Shown: positions 36,319 through 49,471 of the stretch, in pieces | Numbering within the stretch: position 1 is the first letter of the stretch | How the letters are laid out: the number at the start of each line of letters is the position of its first letter | NCBI RefSeq assembly: GCF_025024155.1 | Contig: NW_026251824.1 | Location: forward strand, 25,362-89,361 | DNA from: Gamsiella multidivaricata | Lineage: Eukaryota; Mortierellomycota; Mortierellomycetes; Mortierellales; Mortierellaceae | Direction of reading: 5' to 3' | Length of the DNA: 64,000 nt | Translations under genes and position numbers: made by a program | The notes under the pieces: model-generated | What the model was told of the DNA's origin: nothing | The model's database searches: none | What the model saw: the letters and a program-made list of their open reading frames with translations, nothing else

Positions 36319-37971
36319 TCACGTGGGGGTCTTTCGGGTGTGTAAGAAAACGTATTAGGGTGGTTTTCTCAGAGGATGCACGAACACGAAGGGCGCTGGG
36401 GGCTGCGTTTCTGACGAAATGATGGGCAGGTTGTTTTGGGATGTGAAGTCCTATCGATAGGAAGAACACAAGATGATGATAGGCGTAAGCATGCTGCAGC
36501 CACACCTGCATGGGGGACCAGGCCAAGCATGTTAAATGTGTCGTGTATCAATGGAGCGCATAGAAAAGCAAACGCGTAAAAACACGCGTAGGTGGAATAG
36601 CGGCAATTGCCCTGTGGACATTACGGGGTAAACGAAAACAAGGGAAAGGAACAGGCACGCGATAGGAGGGAGGGTCAGGAAAAAAAATAGATACACAGTG
36701 ACCCCAATTGCCTGCAAGACTCAACAGATCGACCCCCCCTTCCTCTCTCCTCCCTGGGCCAAAAGAGCCCTTCCCTTAGCCAATTAACATATGAATGCGG
36801 ATATGTCCTTTTTATGTATTCCCCTTTCTTTCTTCCCCCACACACACATCTTGAACATCGTTGCGGTCCACTCTTACCTGTTTAACCGACTTGACAAGCC
36901 AAAAGCAATTGAAGAAGCGTGGGGGGAACTGGTATTTGTTTGGCTCTGTGAAGAGAGCTTGCGAGGTAGTGTTCTTTTTAGATGTTCAAGAAAAAAAGCG
37001 CTGATTTTTTTTGTTTTTTTAAGTGAAAAAAGAGATCAATGGAAGAGTAAGATGGGAGTAGCGATGCTATCGGCAGCAGGGGATGGGAACGAAAGGCAAC
37101 TGGGGGGTGAACTGAACGGAGGCGCAAGAGTTGAGGTCGGGACCTGGACGCATAGCAAGGGGGGACCGCTGGATGATCAAAAACGGAATTTTGACTGAGT
37201 AAGAGCGAAAGGGTGGAGAAAGTGACAAAGAAAAAAAAAAAGGGCTAAGGGTGGATTTGAAGAGGGAGAAAAAGGGACGCTGGTTAGAATACTGTAGTTG
37301 CTGCTGATGTTCTTGAATGACCTGGGATCCACTCGATCGCACACTTCACTTACAAACTGGCAATATTTTTCTTTCTTTCTTTCTTATGGTTGTCTAGTAA
37401 GAGTCAGCTGTTGAAGAAGACAGAGCGAAATGGCTTCTTCGGAGGGAAAAAGGTGTTTGTATTTGAGCTTGTGAGTGGATGTGGGGGGTGTGGGAGGAGC
37501 TGGTGGAGATGAACGAATCGAGTTGAGGAGAGGAAGGAAAGGAGGAGAGGAGCAGAAAGAAGGGCAAAGAACCCACTTCTATTTATTGCAACCCAGGATG
37601 CGGGACTAGCCCAGCCATGCTAAAATTTTTTGTTTACTTCATCTGTCTGCCCGAAACAGTCAAGAACAAAGAGATAAGGAGAGAGACCAAATCGTCCACA
37701 CGACAACGAAGCGAGAAGTGAGCCTCTATCCTTGTCTCCTTCCCCGTGCGGAACATCTAACTTCAAGCACGCTAAAGAAAGCGATCTACACTCAGTTTTA
37801 TAGTCTAACCATATCAATTGGACTTGATCCACCGGTCGATGCGGTTTGGGAGGGTAACCAGGTCAACCTCTTGGGGTTTTCTGCCAATCCGGTTATTTTG
37901 AACTGTCTCACTGTTTCCTGATCTTTCACTCCATGCAACGCCAGGACGAGGCCACCGTGCGTTTGACCTAT

Positions 37972-38011
<40 letters not shown>

Positions 38012-39952
38012 AAGGAAGGAAGGAAGGAAGGCAAATTGCTTATAGTTAACTCACTAGACACAGTAGACAAAAACTCCTTCATCCGTCAGCCAGGCTGCCG
38101 TGTATGTGTTGGAGTGCTGTTGGACTATGATCCAATGGCACCATGTTCATCCAGGCGGCGCAGAGACAACAGAGTACTTTCGATGTACGTATATGAACTT
38201 CTGTGTATAGCTGTATAGATCGTGTGAGTGAAAGAGCAGAAAAGAGCGAGGAACTGAACGGGGGACCATCAGTTTGTGCCACCATCAAAAGAAAAGTGGG
38301 CAGGGGTCGTCATCTTCCTTTTGTAGCCGAAGCAATTGAAGGGCGCAAACACAGTTCAAAACTCCGTACCAACAGGTGAGCAAGTCGGGACGCAGTGCCC
38401 TTCAAGAACACAAGAACACCCCCGTTCCTCTACACCTTCAGGCGCAGTTCAACAATCCCTTGTACAGCTCCCGGCTCTCGATCTCTGCGCCTTCGTCTTG
38501 ACTACACCCAGGGCATAGTTGTGTAAACATTGACGATCCCTGCAATTGCTCCGATCGCGACTAAAATGTCGCTGGCAGCTGCACATCCTGAGAGTTTATC
38601 TTGGCGTCAGTCGGCGATCAGTAGACCTCAAATCGCTGGCTTCCTGACGAGTCATGCTGGCGCCACTCCTCGATCAATACCACCGAGCTCCTTTGCTCGC
38701 ACAATCGACACCACACCTGTGACATACCGTCCCGGAAGAGTATATCAGATTTAGTATCGAACTCAATTACTCCAGACTAGGCTTAGTGAGGCCTCGGTAC
38801 TTTGGAGTGGCAAGTTTTCTTTCGTAAATGAGCTTGATCCTAGTCAGCACAGCCAATGGTTGGCTGTAAGACCTATTTCGGTTTGCTTGTGCTGTTTCAG
38901 TTATCGCTCCTCATATCGCGGTCTTGACTACAGCACTGGATTCAGTTCGGAAGCGAGATGCAGGCTAAAACGAAAAAAAGGGCGTTAACATCCTGTATTG
39001 TACGGGCGATTTCTATCATCCATGGCAAGCGCAGCTGTAGATGAGCCGATGTCCGTCAGCAACAAAGGCATTAACTGCAAGCACTTGACCTGCTCAGCAA
39101 GCTGCTTCACATTGCATAGTTAGCCTTACCAGGACCTGATCGGGCACCTGTGGTCCTCTGTTCTGTGAGTCCTTCAGCAGCTCCCTGAGTTGACCAAATC
39201 CGAGGAAACGTACACCAACCTTGGCAGACGACTAGGCAAAAGCTCTTGTAGATGGCGGTGACACCATGGTTCCACACCGTCGTCTGCGGTGTACATTGCC
39301 TTGACTCATTTCTGGAAATGGCATGTGGAGTGACGTGCAGCAGCACAGCCACATTGTACTGTAATTCAAGAGCTCGCAAATGTCCTGATTTTCATTCCCT
39401 TCCGCTGAGGATGCCAGCTGCTCTGCCTTTCTTACTCTGCATTTAATGTCAATCCCTCTATCCTTGAAAGTCACTGAAGTGAGCCTTATTCACACGTTCT
39501 GATAAACGATATAGAGTGCTCCCTTTTCCCATAGAAAAGTGCATTACACATGCTGCGCTGAAATTAAAAACAGTAACGGCAAAACAAAGCAAAGGACACT
39601 TACATGGCGCCCTTGTGTGTTCATGCTGTGCTACTGCTCTCCTGCTGCAGCTATACCTCGACGGCCCCTGCAACAGCACTACAGCCAGCATGTACATGAT
39701 ACATTCTTTTTCTGCTCATGCGTCACAAATCAGCATCATCATACTAGTTGTTGCAACCCCTGCCGATTCCTCAACGTATCAGTAATCTACCTTTGCGTAT
39801 AACATGATGGAAGACGATGGGCGGCGCAATGGATCTACTCAAACAAAATCAATATCCCACTCAAAGAACCGGGGAAGCAGCTCGTTTCTATATGATAAAA
39901 TGCAGAATAATGACTGGGCTTTTTTATTATGTTTTCTAAAATGCTTCTCTTC
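36319..39952. other. 3.6-kb gene-free region with long poly(A) and simple repeats
   Basis: Lies between the SPE2 5' end and the UTP6 3' end. No frame exceeds 135 codons and none resembles a known protein. It contains a 36-nt A run followed by GGAA repeats (37974-38031) and several purine-rich blocks (37020-37270). The part from 38500 to 39780 has mixed composition and could be old decayed sequence, but I could not identify its source. Confidence 0.5.
37974..38031. repeat. Poly(A)36 followed by (GGAA)n
   Basis: An uninterrupted run of 36 A (37974-38009) directly followed by about five GGAA units. This is the longest homopolymer in the window. Confidence 0.92.
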
Positions 39953-42473
39953 TCATGATGACATGATCTCATCGGGGTCTTGTGGATCCATGCCCATGTC
40001 CAAATCCAGTTCCGCGGCTCCAAACGAGGGCTCAGTCCATCGACCCTCAAGCATCTCGTTGTACCGCTGAGAGAAAGCATCCTTATCGGCGACAGCCTTG
40101 CCTGCTCTCCACAGAACCTTGTTGGCCTCCTCAATTTGTCCAGTCTCGTTCAAGTACTTTAGGAAGGACAGGTATGTGTCTATAACAAAGTGTGGATTCA
40201 TCAGCTAACAGAACATCCGTCTTACAGTCTTTAGTGGCATGAACGACTCCAAGAACTCCCAATGTTTTACCTTCGTTCTTCTCGTCGGCATGAATGGCCT
40301 TTTCGTAAAGCATTGCGATTGCCTTTTTCGAAGCCACTTCGTCCACAGAGTTCTTCTTCTCCAGGTGGACGCACGTCATGAAGAAGGTCAGCTCTGGTAG
40401 ACTTTTCTTCATCAATGACTGATATACACGACGTACTCCTGTAATGCCTTCGGTCTCATTTATCCAGTCCAGGAACCATGCACCAACACCCTGTTTGATA
40501 TGTCCAATTTCTGCTCTCTCCTCTGTAACATCGGGTAGTAATGCTGTCGTAGTGTGGATCGCTTCCAAGAAGGCCTCCTCAACCTGCTCCTGGGTCATGT
40601 CGCCCTCACGGTATGCGGTTCGAATGAATGAGATATACTCGCGCCATATATCAAAGCTCTCCGAGTGAGTTTTTAGAGCATGAGCAAAAATTACTGGAAG
40701 ACTTGTCATTTGCTCCGATTGGGACAGCGATCGCAAAAGCCGAATCTGCTGCAGAACGAGGGTCCTGGAATCGGGGTACTGTGGGACCGCTTTGTCCAGG
40801 ATAGCAAGAACATTCTTGGAGGTGGTCTCGACAGACAGTGTTGATGTCGAAAGGATCCAGTTGATTTGAAGCAGATACAGTCTTTCTGAGTGGATCTTCT
40901 TCTTGTTAGCGGAAGAAATGATCCTGTCAATCATTTTCGAGAAATACAGTTTCTATAGGGAATCGAAGCCGAATGTCATGTACATTATATTAGTTCCAGA
41001 GTCAGTGTAGACATTCTCATAGCAGCATGGTCGCCATTTCCTATCCACTTACCAAGTTTTCTTCCTGAGTCCTATGATACTCAGCTTCCATGTTCTCAAC
41101 AAAAAGCTCCCACGTCTTGGTACCTCCATTCTCGCAAATCTGCCAAAATTCTTTGACTGTCTCGGCAACACCTTTGGCGTAGCCCTCCTCATCGACCTTG
41201 TAGGCGTCAATGGCACGTCTGGCCACAAGGGCGCGAGCCTCTGGTAAGTTCTTGAAGTCCTGCTCAATGGAGTCATAGATGTACTGGATTGAGTTTTCCT
41301 TCAAAGGTTTGGGTTTGATAAACGAATTGGCAATATCCAGGAATCCCTTGCGGAAGGGGAACGAGTCAGGAATCTCTTTAACAGCATTCCTGTAAACAAC
41401 CATGGCGACCTCTCCACGAAGCACAGGATTCGCCTCAGCCCTGTACGTCTCCGCCTTCTCTTCCGTCAAGGGCTCCAGTGCCTTCTCCTTTTTGCCATTT
41501 TTAGATTTCTGTTTCTTATTCGAAGTCGATTTTCCATCTCCACTCTCATCCTCCGCGTCCTTGATAAATGCCTCGAACTCTTCTCCAGTGACGCTTGGCA
41601 GCTTGATCATGTTGTCTGTGTCAACCTCCTTGTTCTCCAATAAACTCTTCTCGATTTCCTCCGGCGATGCGTCGATTCCGAGCACCTCGCGACGTGCAAG
41701 GATCTTTGCGATATACACGAGCTCCAGGCGAAAATACTCATGCCAAAGGGTCTCTGTAGTGGCGTTGAGGCGGAGCGCACGCTGCAGTAAGACTAATAAA
41801 GTAAAGATAGGTGTGAGACGCTCGTATTTTCAGTTACATTACATTCAAACAACAACGTGCCAATGTAGAAGTGGGCAAGGTTACCTCTGGCGGCAACAAT
41901 GTTTGCGTTTTCTTCCCATTCCCACGCAGCAGCCAAAATCCACATCTTTTCATTCATAGGATGAAGTTGGATCGCCTGTGCAAAGATTTTGCCAAGAGTC
42001 CTGCTTGCCCCTGTCTTCTTTGCGTAATTTATGTACTGAAGCCAGATCGAGATGTCACCCTTGAACTTAGTGAGACAGCGTTTGTAGATAAAGTAGATGC
42101 GACGAGGTCCAGCATAGTCCGAGATCGACTGCTTGGTATTCGAGACCATCCTGGCACGCCGCTTCTTTCGCAATGCCTCCAGGTTCATCTCGTATTCAAT
42201 ATAACGAAGAAAGTCGGCCTTCTTGGAAATTCTGCGCTTGAGTGCGTATTCGAACTTTTCGCGCTTCTTAAGGATAGATTTAATCTCTTTCTAGATGGTT
42301 ATAGGATCAGAATCCTTTTGTTAACGTTCTATATGCTGGCGCAATGTGCTCTTCTACTTAGTACGAGGAATATAGATACTTCAGTAACAAACCTTGGAAA
42401 AGATACCCTTCTGCTCGAGATCCCTCATTTCGGGGATCATCTCCTCCATGTAGAATTGCACCGTGTCAGCCAT
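39953..42473 (-). CDS. UTP6: Utp6-like U3 snoRNP protein with HAT repeats
   Basis: A member of the SSU processome UTP-B subcomplex in the nucleolus. Exons 42473-42393, 42290-41885, 41792-41053, 40952-40271 and 40179-39953 give 711 aa. The N-terminus MADTVQFYMEEMIPEMRDLEQKG and the next KREKFEYALKRR...FLRYIEYE correspond to the conserved Utp6 start. HAT/TPR-like half repeats follow (RRIYFIYKRCLTKFKGDISIWLQY; NEKMWILAAAWEWEENAN; TLWHEYFRLELVY). An acidic/Lys-rich insert (about 225-255) and a long helical C-terminal half with further HAT motifs (FDIWREYISFI; NVLAILDKAVPQYP) complete it. It is larger than yeast Utp6 (440 aa) and human UTP6 (about 597). All five exon joins keep frame. Confidence 0.94.
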
Positions 42474-42885
42474 GATGAGTATAACCCTCTTAGGAGTGCA
42501 GGTGGCGGGAAGTGTGTATGTGTGTTCGCAAGCGGGAGTAAGCTGAGGAGTGAGGCAGCTGGAGCACTTCTAATTCAACTCTGGCAAAAAAAAAAGACAA
42601 AACAAAAACATAAGTGACTGGTGGTAACACGTGATTATTTGTTTCCTTGGAACAAATTTTCGGTGCCTGATGAAAATATGTGGGTATATATACTCTGCGC
42701 AACTTGGCGATCCCCTTTCCTTCTTCATCATCACTTCCGGCATCACAACCCTCACTGCATCTTCCTTAGAATCCCCTCTCCTCTCTACAATCATCACCTT
42801 CAAAAAGCGCCTGGCTTCCCCATACTCACATATACAAAATACGCTCGCATCTCCCTAGTACACATATCCACATCCTTTAATAACA
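42474..42885. promoter_or_regulatory. Divergent promoter of UTP6 and YDJ1-like gene
   Basis: 412 bp between opposing start codons. It holds an A-rich run near 42585-42610 and a TATATA motif at about 42684-42690, roughly 200 bp before the DnaJ start and so a possible TATA element. Both genes presumably draw on this region. Confidence 0.55.
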
Positions 42886-44430
42886 ATGGTTAAGGAAACC
42901 AAGTTCTACGAGGCCCTCGAGGTCGATCCCAGCTGCTCTGACTCTGAGCTCAAGAAGGCCTACCGCAAGTTGGCCTTGAAGTACCATCCTGACAAGGTAA
43001 CTGCCCTTGCGATTCACTCATCAGCTCTCTAATGACTAAGAAGCACTTGGCAAGAATGTGAGGCCCCAAGACCTTGCCCCCCTTGAGAGATGCTTCGCCA
43101 TCAGATTGCCACCAGTTAAACAAACTGTGCACCCCTCAATAACACCAGCCTTCACTTTTAGTGTATAAGCGACTAACATATCATTTTGTCATTTGTTAGA
43201 CTGGAGGCGCTACTTCTGAAAAGTTCCAAGAGATCAGCCACGCATATGATATCCTTTCCGACTCCCAGAAGCGTACGATCTACGATCAATATGGCGAGGC
43301 TGGACTTTCCGGCGAGGGTGGTCCTGGAATGGGCGGTGGCCTTTCTCCCGAGGATTTGTTCTCTCACTTCTTTGGAGGTGGCGGCGGTGGACGTGGTGGT
43401 CGCCCTTCGGGTCCCCGCCGTGGCAAGGATGTTGCACACGGACTGAAGGTCTCTCTGGAGGATCTCTATAAGGGCAAGACTACCAAGCTTGCTCTCCAGA
43501 AGAACGTCATCTGTGAACACTGCGATGGTAAGGGAGGCAAGGAGGGTGCTGTCAAGACTTGCACAACTTGCCATGGCCAGGGTTACCGTGTTATGTTAAG
43601 ACAGATGGGCCCTATGATGCAGCAGATCCAGCAGCCTTGCGGCGACTGCCGTGGTGAGGGTGAAATCATTAACCCCAAAGACAAATGCAAGTTCTGCAAT
43701 GCTCGCAAGGTCTTACAGGTCCGCAAGGTCCTCGAGGTCCACATCGATCGAGGCATGAAGGACGGCAGAAAGATTGTCTTTAATGGCGAGGGTGACCAGG
43801 CGCCAGGCACTGTCCCCGGCGATGTAGTTATTGTTCTGGAGCAGCGTGAGCACGATCGCTTCAAGCGCAGCGGAGACGACCTGTTCTACGATGCCAAGAT
43901 CGACCTCGTTACTGCCCTTGCTGGTGGAAAGATCCAGATCCCTCATCTTGACGACCGTGTCCTCGTCGTCGAGATCCTTCCTGGCGAAGTCATCAAGCCT
44001 GGTAAGTGATTTGAGAGCCATGCAGTGCATAGCCCAATAAGGGCTCGAGATTTTTCTAGGAGATTCCAAAGTGACAGAATTTGATGCCTAATCCATTCAC
44101 CCTTAATTTTGTGACAAATTAGGTGAGTTGAAGGCTGTGATGAACCAGGGCATGCCCACGGAAAGACACCACGACTTTGGCAATCTCTATATCCAGTTTG
44201 AGATCGAGTTCCCTGCCTCCAACTGGACCGAGCTTACAAAGATCGAGCAGCTCCGATCTATCCTCCCTCCAGCTACTCCACTTCCTACCATTCCTAAGGG
44301 AGCACATATTGAAGAGGTCAGCTTGACCGAGATGGATCCTCGCCAGAAGGCGAGAGCCGAGCAAGGTCATATGGGAGGCGATGACGACGAGGAGGGTGGC
44401 CATCCCGGCGTGCAGTGCGCACAGCAGTAA
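42886..44430 (+). CDS. YDJ1: Type I (class A) DnaJ/Hsp40, Ydj1-like, farnesylated
   Basis: Co-chaperone that delivers clients to Hsp70 and stimulates its ATPase. Exons 42886-42996, 43200-44001 and 44123-44430 give 406 aa. The J domain contains HPDK, and intron 1 falls directly after this codon string. A Gly-rich linker ([12 protein letters not shown]) follows, then four zinc-finger motifs: [24 protein letters not shown] and CKFCNARK. Two beta-sandwich substrate domains complete it ([39 protein letters not shown]). It ends in CAQQ, a CaaX box with Gln last, so farnesylation and association with ER/cytosolic membranes are expected as for Ydj1 (CASQ). Length matches the family (about 400). Confidence 0.97.
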
Positions 44431-46177
44431 ATACAAATCCACAGCCGCAATCCAGATGCATTTTGCAATTGTAGAGAGTCGTTATCTATCTATCTTCTTT
44501 ACAGTCATATCATGTTTCGTTTCCTCTTTGTTTTCTCTCTCTTTTTCTCTCCCATTAAAGTATTTTTTTAATCACTAGCTTGTTTTGAAAAGTCTTCGCT
44601 TCATTTGTCTCGCAGATTTCATCTCCTGTTTTAGAGGCGCATAGCTTATCATGAGCTTAGGTTACTGCAACACGGTTCAACGTATGCATAAGGTTGAGAC
44701 GAATATCGACTTGCTTGATGGCCAGTTGGTATTGAACGTTCTTGACTTCTTGACAATCTGTTCGCACAATTTCACTGACCTTGGCTAACTTGACGTCCCA
44801 TATCGTATGCAAATACGATCATGGACAGCAAAATAATTGATCATTGCTGTGGCCATGTATGTTTTTTACCCGCCAATGAGCTCTTCGACGAGAGTACCAG
44901 CAGTAAGGGAAAAGGAACCAGATTGCCTCATAGTCAAGGGTTCCAACGCAGCCAGCAAGATAAAGAACTATGCATAGTCCCCAGCATGTGGTCCTCCTGA
45001 TGAGGGGTTTTACAAGGCAAGCGTCTTCTGGAACCTATTTGAAAGCCGGTGACAGAATAGGCGATAATGAAACCACCGTCTGATACTCGATGGTGTACCT
45101 TGTTCTTGATATCAACTTATTTCAATGCCGGTACACTTGAGAGGATGGCGTATGTAATACTGCTCCTGAGTTCTATGAACTTCGCAGGGATAAAATGAAT
45201 AGCGCCCTCATATGTCTTTCCTGGATCATCATACATAGCGGCATGCTACTAGCAGCCGGCGAGATGATTTCCATTTTTCCCATCTCTCCCATCTTCCCGC
45301 AGCTCCATCATTGCGGAGGAAATACCAACGAGTCGATTCCTAGTGACACAGCCTTTATTGGACACTACCTCCTAGTCCTTCTGAGACTTCTGTCCACTCT
45401 TGACTTGTCAGATGCAATTGAATAGTCCAATCCATTATGTTCTCAGCCAAAAACCTATTGTCATCTTGGTCTTTCTTCCATTTTTGGGACCTAGCCATCG
45501 ACTCTAAAAGATAGGTTCGCTAACGGTCACCAGACACGTACAGCTGCATAAATATTAGCGCCAGTACGAGTCTCGATTAAACGAACGCAAAAAGAAACCG
45601 TACAATTGGGTCTGAACCGGAGGCGCTGCTCTTCTTGGGGTCGGGAAGGAACCCTCGCGTGAAGATAATTATCCGAAGGACGATGCAGCGCATAATCGCT
45701 ATGGTGCCATCTCAACAGAAATCGTTCTTACGCGGAATCGAGGAAAGTCGCTTCAAGCGTCTTGCGCTTGAAAGATCGAATGGAAAGTAGTATTACAACT
45801 CGGGAACAAGACAGATTTAATATTCACAACATTGGTACAACCACAAGGGACGAAGGAAATAATGTCGCCGTTCTAGGCTGTCTACAGATGATGTTTCTGT
45901 CAATACTTTCTCCTAGTGCTAAAAAAGCAGTTTTTGTGTTACGAGCGAACTAGGGTGGTATAGGATTGAGAAGGTAAGCAGGTAAGGTAGCAAGTAGAGA
46001 GGAAAGAATAGTGGAATAGTGGTGAGTGATACGGGCCAGTCGCGAACTTAATAACTGGGCGAAGTAAAAAAACGAGGGTATCCGGGGAAGAGTACATGCA
46101 TCTTTATTGACATAAATCTAAGAGCACAGTAGGCGTACATGCATGCCGTTCAATGAACATGTCCAAGTGTTGCATCA
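44431..46177. other. Intergenic region, no gene recognised
   Basis: 1.7 kb downstream of the DnaJ gene. Frames are short (longest about 76 codons, 45195-45425, hydrophobic, no recognisable domain). The first 150 bp are T-rich 3' UTR-like sequence. Nothing further can be supported. Confidence 0.5.
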
Positions 46178-46604
46178 TCAGCACTTGGTGATTGTTGACA
46201 TTCGAGCTATTCGTTCTGCAAATTCCTGTTTCCCCCATTCCCACTCCCTATCCACCACACGAACATCATGGGTATACGAGGTCTTCCACAATACATCGCT
46301 ACGTCCAAAAGCTCCCCAATGGTCGATTTGAGCGGTTAGAAGGTACATGTGGATGTGCTCGAAACATTCTTCGCTTTGATCCACGCCTGAGTCTATGGCC
46401 CTTTCGCCAGCTTTCATGAGAAGGAAACCAGGGAAGATCTGGGCGATGAAAGCATCTATAATGAATCATCAGCACCATACGGTATCCTCAGAACATTCAG
46501 CACTTGTTGCGTCAACAATTGTATCGTTGTTCACAGGGTGTTCCAACTAGCGCACCGACAGCAACAGCAATGTTCTCTGCAATAACAGGATGCAGGCGAC
46601 CCAT
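46178..46604 (-). CDS. Possible small gene or gene fragment, 115 aa
   Basis: Two exons (46604-46535 and 46455-46178) join in frame across a 79-nt candidate intron with donor GTGAAC, a CTGATGA-like branch site and acceptor TTATAG. The predicted protein starts MGRLHPVIAENIAVAVGALVG and continues FIAQIFPGFLLMKAGERAIDSG, then WGAFGRSDVLWKTSYTHDVRV and a charged helical end. It reads like ordered globular protein rather than chance translation. The start has a stop 18 nt upstream in frame, so it may be a 3' remnant of a larger gene. I do not recognise the family. A nearby frame on the other strand (46991-47335, IQERLLALGW) has a similar protein-like look. Confidence 0.33.
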
Positions 46605-47634
46605 AACCAGCAACTCGTCATTTCAGGCTATGAAGTCAAACTCGAATATTGGATCATCATCTCTCCAGTCTCCAAGCTAGCAGTCCGCAGCGATATTCGT
46701 AATCCATTCAGGTTCTCTGCGATGGACCCATCGATCTTTACTTGGACGTAGGAAGGAAAAGTGACAGATCGGATATTGCAGGAGGTTCGCCACGAAATAT
46801 ACTATGTGGACTACAGTTGTTGTTATTGCTATAGTATTACGAGCTCATTACTTTGGTTCTCCACAACACTTTCGCATTCCATCGACTTGACCTTGACCAG
46901 GCCGATACGCGCGTTGAGAATTATACCTCAGCTCAAAAGCATGGGGAAAGCAAAGATTGCGAATGCCGCGAGATATGAAGGTTTGAAAAAATGAATCATG
47001 AGGTGACGAAGTATACGGACGACGGGAAAAGATTGGTCGCCCATATTCAACGTAATTGTCATTATCAGTTCAGGACCCCGCAGATTACGCAAATCCAGGA
47101 ACGGTTACTGGCACTCGGCTGGATGGATACTCACACATCAATGCGATCACCAGGTAGGATGACGACAACAATATTTGAGTTCTTTGAGGGATTCAGACAT
47201 GTTGATCTTTCGAACCGGTTGCGAGCGTGGTCGTCTCGCAAGGCAATGAAGCCAGGAATGCGACTGACGACTGTACACTACTTGATCTGCAAAACTCACA
47301 TGCACCGCGATAGTATGGCGGACCACAACATTTGAAATACGATTAGCGGACCGCTCTACCTTCAGCCAGTGGCTAAGAATGGACGCTGCCCTTGGATATG
47401 AGATGCCAGGCCGTACACAAAAGCAGGCATCAGTAGCATCAGTGTAGCAGAAGTAGCAGCAGTACCGCGGTGGGGCAAGTGCAAGGGCGAGATGGTGGAT
47501 GCAAGCAAAGTCTGGTTTTTGGCTTCGGTGACGTAATTTCAGCGAGACTTTCTTGACGTGCGCAACCAACCTTGAACCTCAACCTTGAACCTAACCTCAA
47601 TCGATACCCTCATTCTTCATTCATCACCAGGACC
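46605..47634. other. Region with a possible decayed frame, unassigned
   Basis: Contains a + strand frame at 46991-47335 (114 codons) with helical, charged sequence including RLVAHIQRNCHYQF and IQERLLALGW, preceded by another short frame ending MGKAKIANAARYEGLKK out of phase. It could be a remnant of a fungal multigene family, but no domain is certain. The last 60 bp include three near-repeats of AACCTTGAACCT just before the RPN6 start. Confidence 0.35.
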
Positions 47635-49471
47635 ATGCCGTCAATTTCAACCATTGCCCAGGCTGAGGAGGTTCAGAAGGCCTCTCCCGAACAAGCTATT
47701 CCACTGTTCCAGAGCATTCTTGCTTCCACAGGAACAAAAGGCACGTATTGCCTGGACACGGAGGTACATCATGATAGGAGTATCAGGTGTGCTTATCAAC
47801 TGTCTAACGCGTCCTTTTTATGGATTGACGGCATACCAATAGTAGATAGTACCAAGAATGATCAAGAGACAGCGCTTTTGAAGCTCGCACAATGCTACCG
47901 TGATCTGCAGTAAGTGCTAGCGGGCTATATCGACTGACTAAATGCGACCGTGAATCATGACACTCACGCGAAAACCCCCTTTCATCCTGGTGTATTATAG
48001 TCGTCCCAATGAACTGGCGGCCTTGATCCACGACTCTCGCACATTGATTACAACGATTCCAAAGGCCAAGACCGCAAAGATTAGTACGCTAGTTGGCAGA
48101 AGATGCGAATGTATCGACGAACAACTGTTACCCGGCTGATAGCTGACCATATGCGTTTCATTCTAGTTCGCACATTGATCGACTATTTTTCAGAGATCCC
48201 CAACACTCTTCCACTGCAGATTGATGTCTGCAAACAGACGATTCAATGGACGATTCAGGAGAAGCGGATTTTTCTGAAGCAGGCATTGGAGACGCGATTG
48301 ATTGCACTTTATCTTGACAACAAGATGTACAGCGATGCTTTGGCATTAGTGGCAACATTGCTCAAAGAGCTGAAGAAACTGGACGACAAGATGATGCTGG
48401 TCGAAGTCCAGTTGCTGGAAAGCCGCGTCTGCCATGCCCTACGCAACTTGCCCAAGGCTAAGGTAACATTCGGCCTCATGGCTGCCGACAGTGAAAGGAA
48501 AGGCGCTAAAGGCATTTGCTAACTTCACTCCATTGTTTGCAACATATGCTATAAACAGGCTGCACTTACATCTGCAAGAACGTCCGCCAACTCGATCTAC
48601 TGTCCACCTCTATTACAAGCCGCATTGGATATGCAGTCTGGGATTCTACACGCTGAAGAGAAGGACTACAAGACAGCATTTTCTTACTTTTATGAAACTC
48701 TCGAGGGCTACTCGTCGTTGGAGGATCCCAGAGCTATTTCTGCACTTAAATACATGCTTCTCTGCAAAGTCATGCTGAACTTGGTAATGTCATATATTGC
48801 ATCATAACCTCTGGACCAAGTCTTCGTCGCTGGATATGTGCTAACAGAGATTCACTTATCGTCCTATCTCTCATTATAGTCGGAAGATATCCAGTCGATA
48901 CTGAACAGCAAGGTCGCTCTAAAGTATCGAGGCGTGGGAGTGGATGCAATGAAGGCCATTGCAACTGCCCATCAGAACCGTTCGCTTCAGGAGTTTGAGC
49001 AGGCATTGGCGACCTACCGCGAAGGTGTGTTTGAGTGCCTTCAATTGGATGAAGCGTTTCCGCAATCATATAATCATATAATCATATAACCAAATTTTTT
49101 AACACCATTATTTTATTCCATTTTTTTCGAGAATAGAGCTTGACAATGACCCCATCATCAGGAATCATCTGGCTTCACTGTATGACAAACTGTTGGAGCA
49201 GAACTTGGTACGTGTTATCGAGCCGTTCTCGAGGGTCGAGATTTCGCACATTGCAGAAATTATCAAGTTGCCAGCACAGCAGGTGGAGATCAAGTTGTCG
49301 CAGATGATTCTAGACAAGTCGTTCCTTGGAGTCCTGGACCAGGGGGCAGGATGTCTGGTGGTTTTTGAAGAGATACCCGTGGACAAGACATACGAGGGCG
49401 CATTGGACACGATGAAGAACATGGCTAATGTGGTAGAGAGCCTTTATGAAAAGGCCTCCAAGCTAACATAG
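47635..49471 (+). CDS. RPN6: 26S proteasome lid subunit Rpn6 (PSMD11)
   Basis: A scaffold subunit that clamps the proteasome lid to the core. Exons about 47635-47744, 47850-47909, 48001-48083, 48167-48462, 48559-48783, 48880-49024 and 49137-49471 give 417 aa (human 422). The match runs along the whole length: [88 protein letters not shown], then the PCI domain [18 protein letters not shown] and [18 protein letters not shown], and the end [10 protein letters not shown]. Seven exons make it the second most intron-rich gene here. The boundary of intron 1 (donor GTATTG, acceptor GATAG) is the least certain; the other joins are fixed by frame and homology. Confidence 0.95.

Noticed and set aside
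37974..38031. Poly(A) tract as the tail of a retrotransposon or processed retrocopy.
   Set aside because: No coding remnant, reverse transcriptase motif or target-site duplication is visible upstream.
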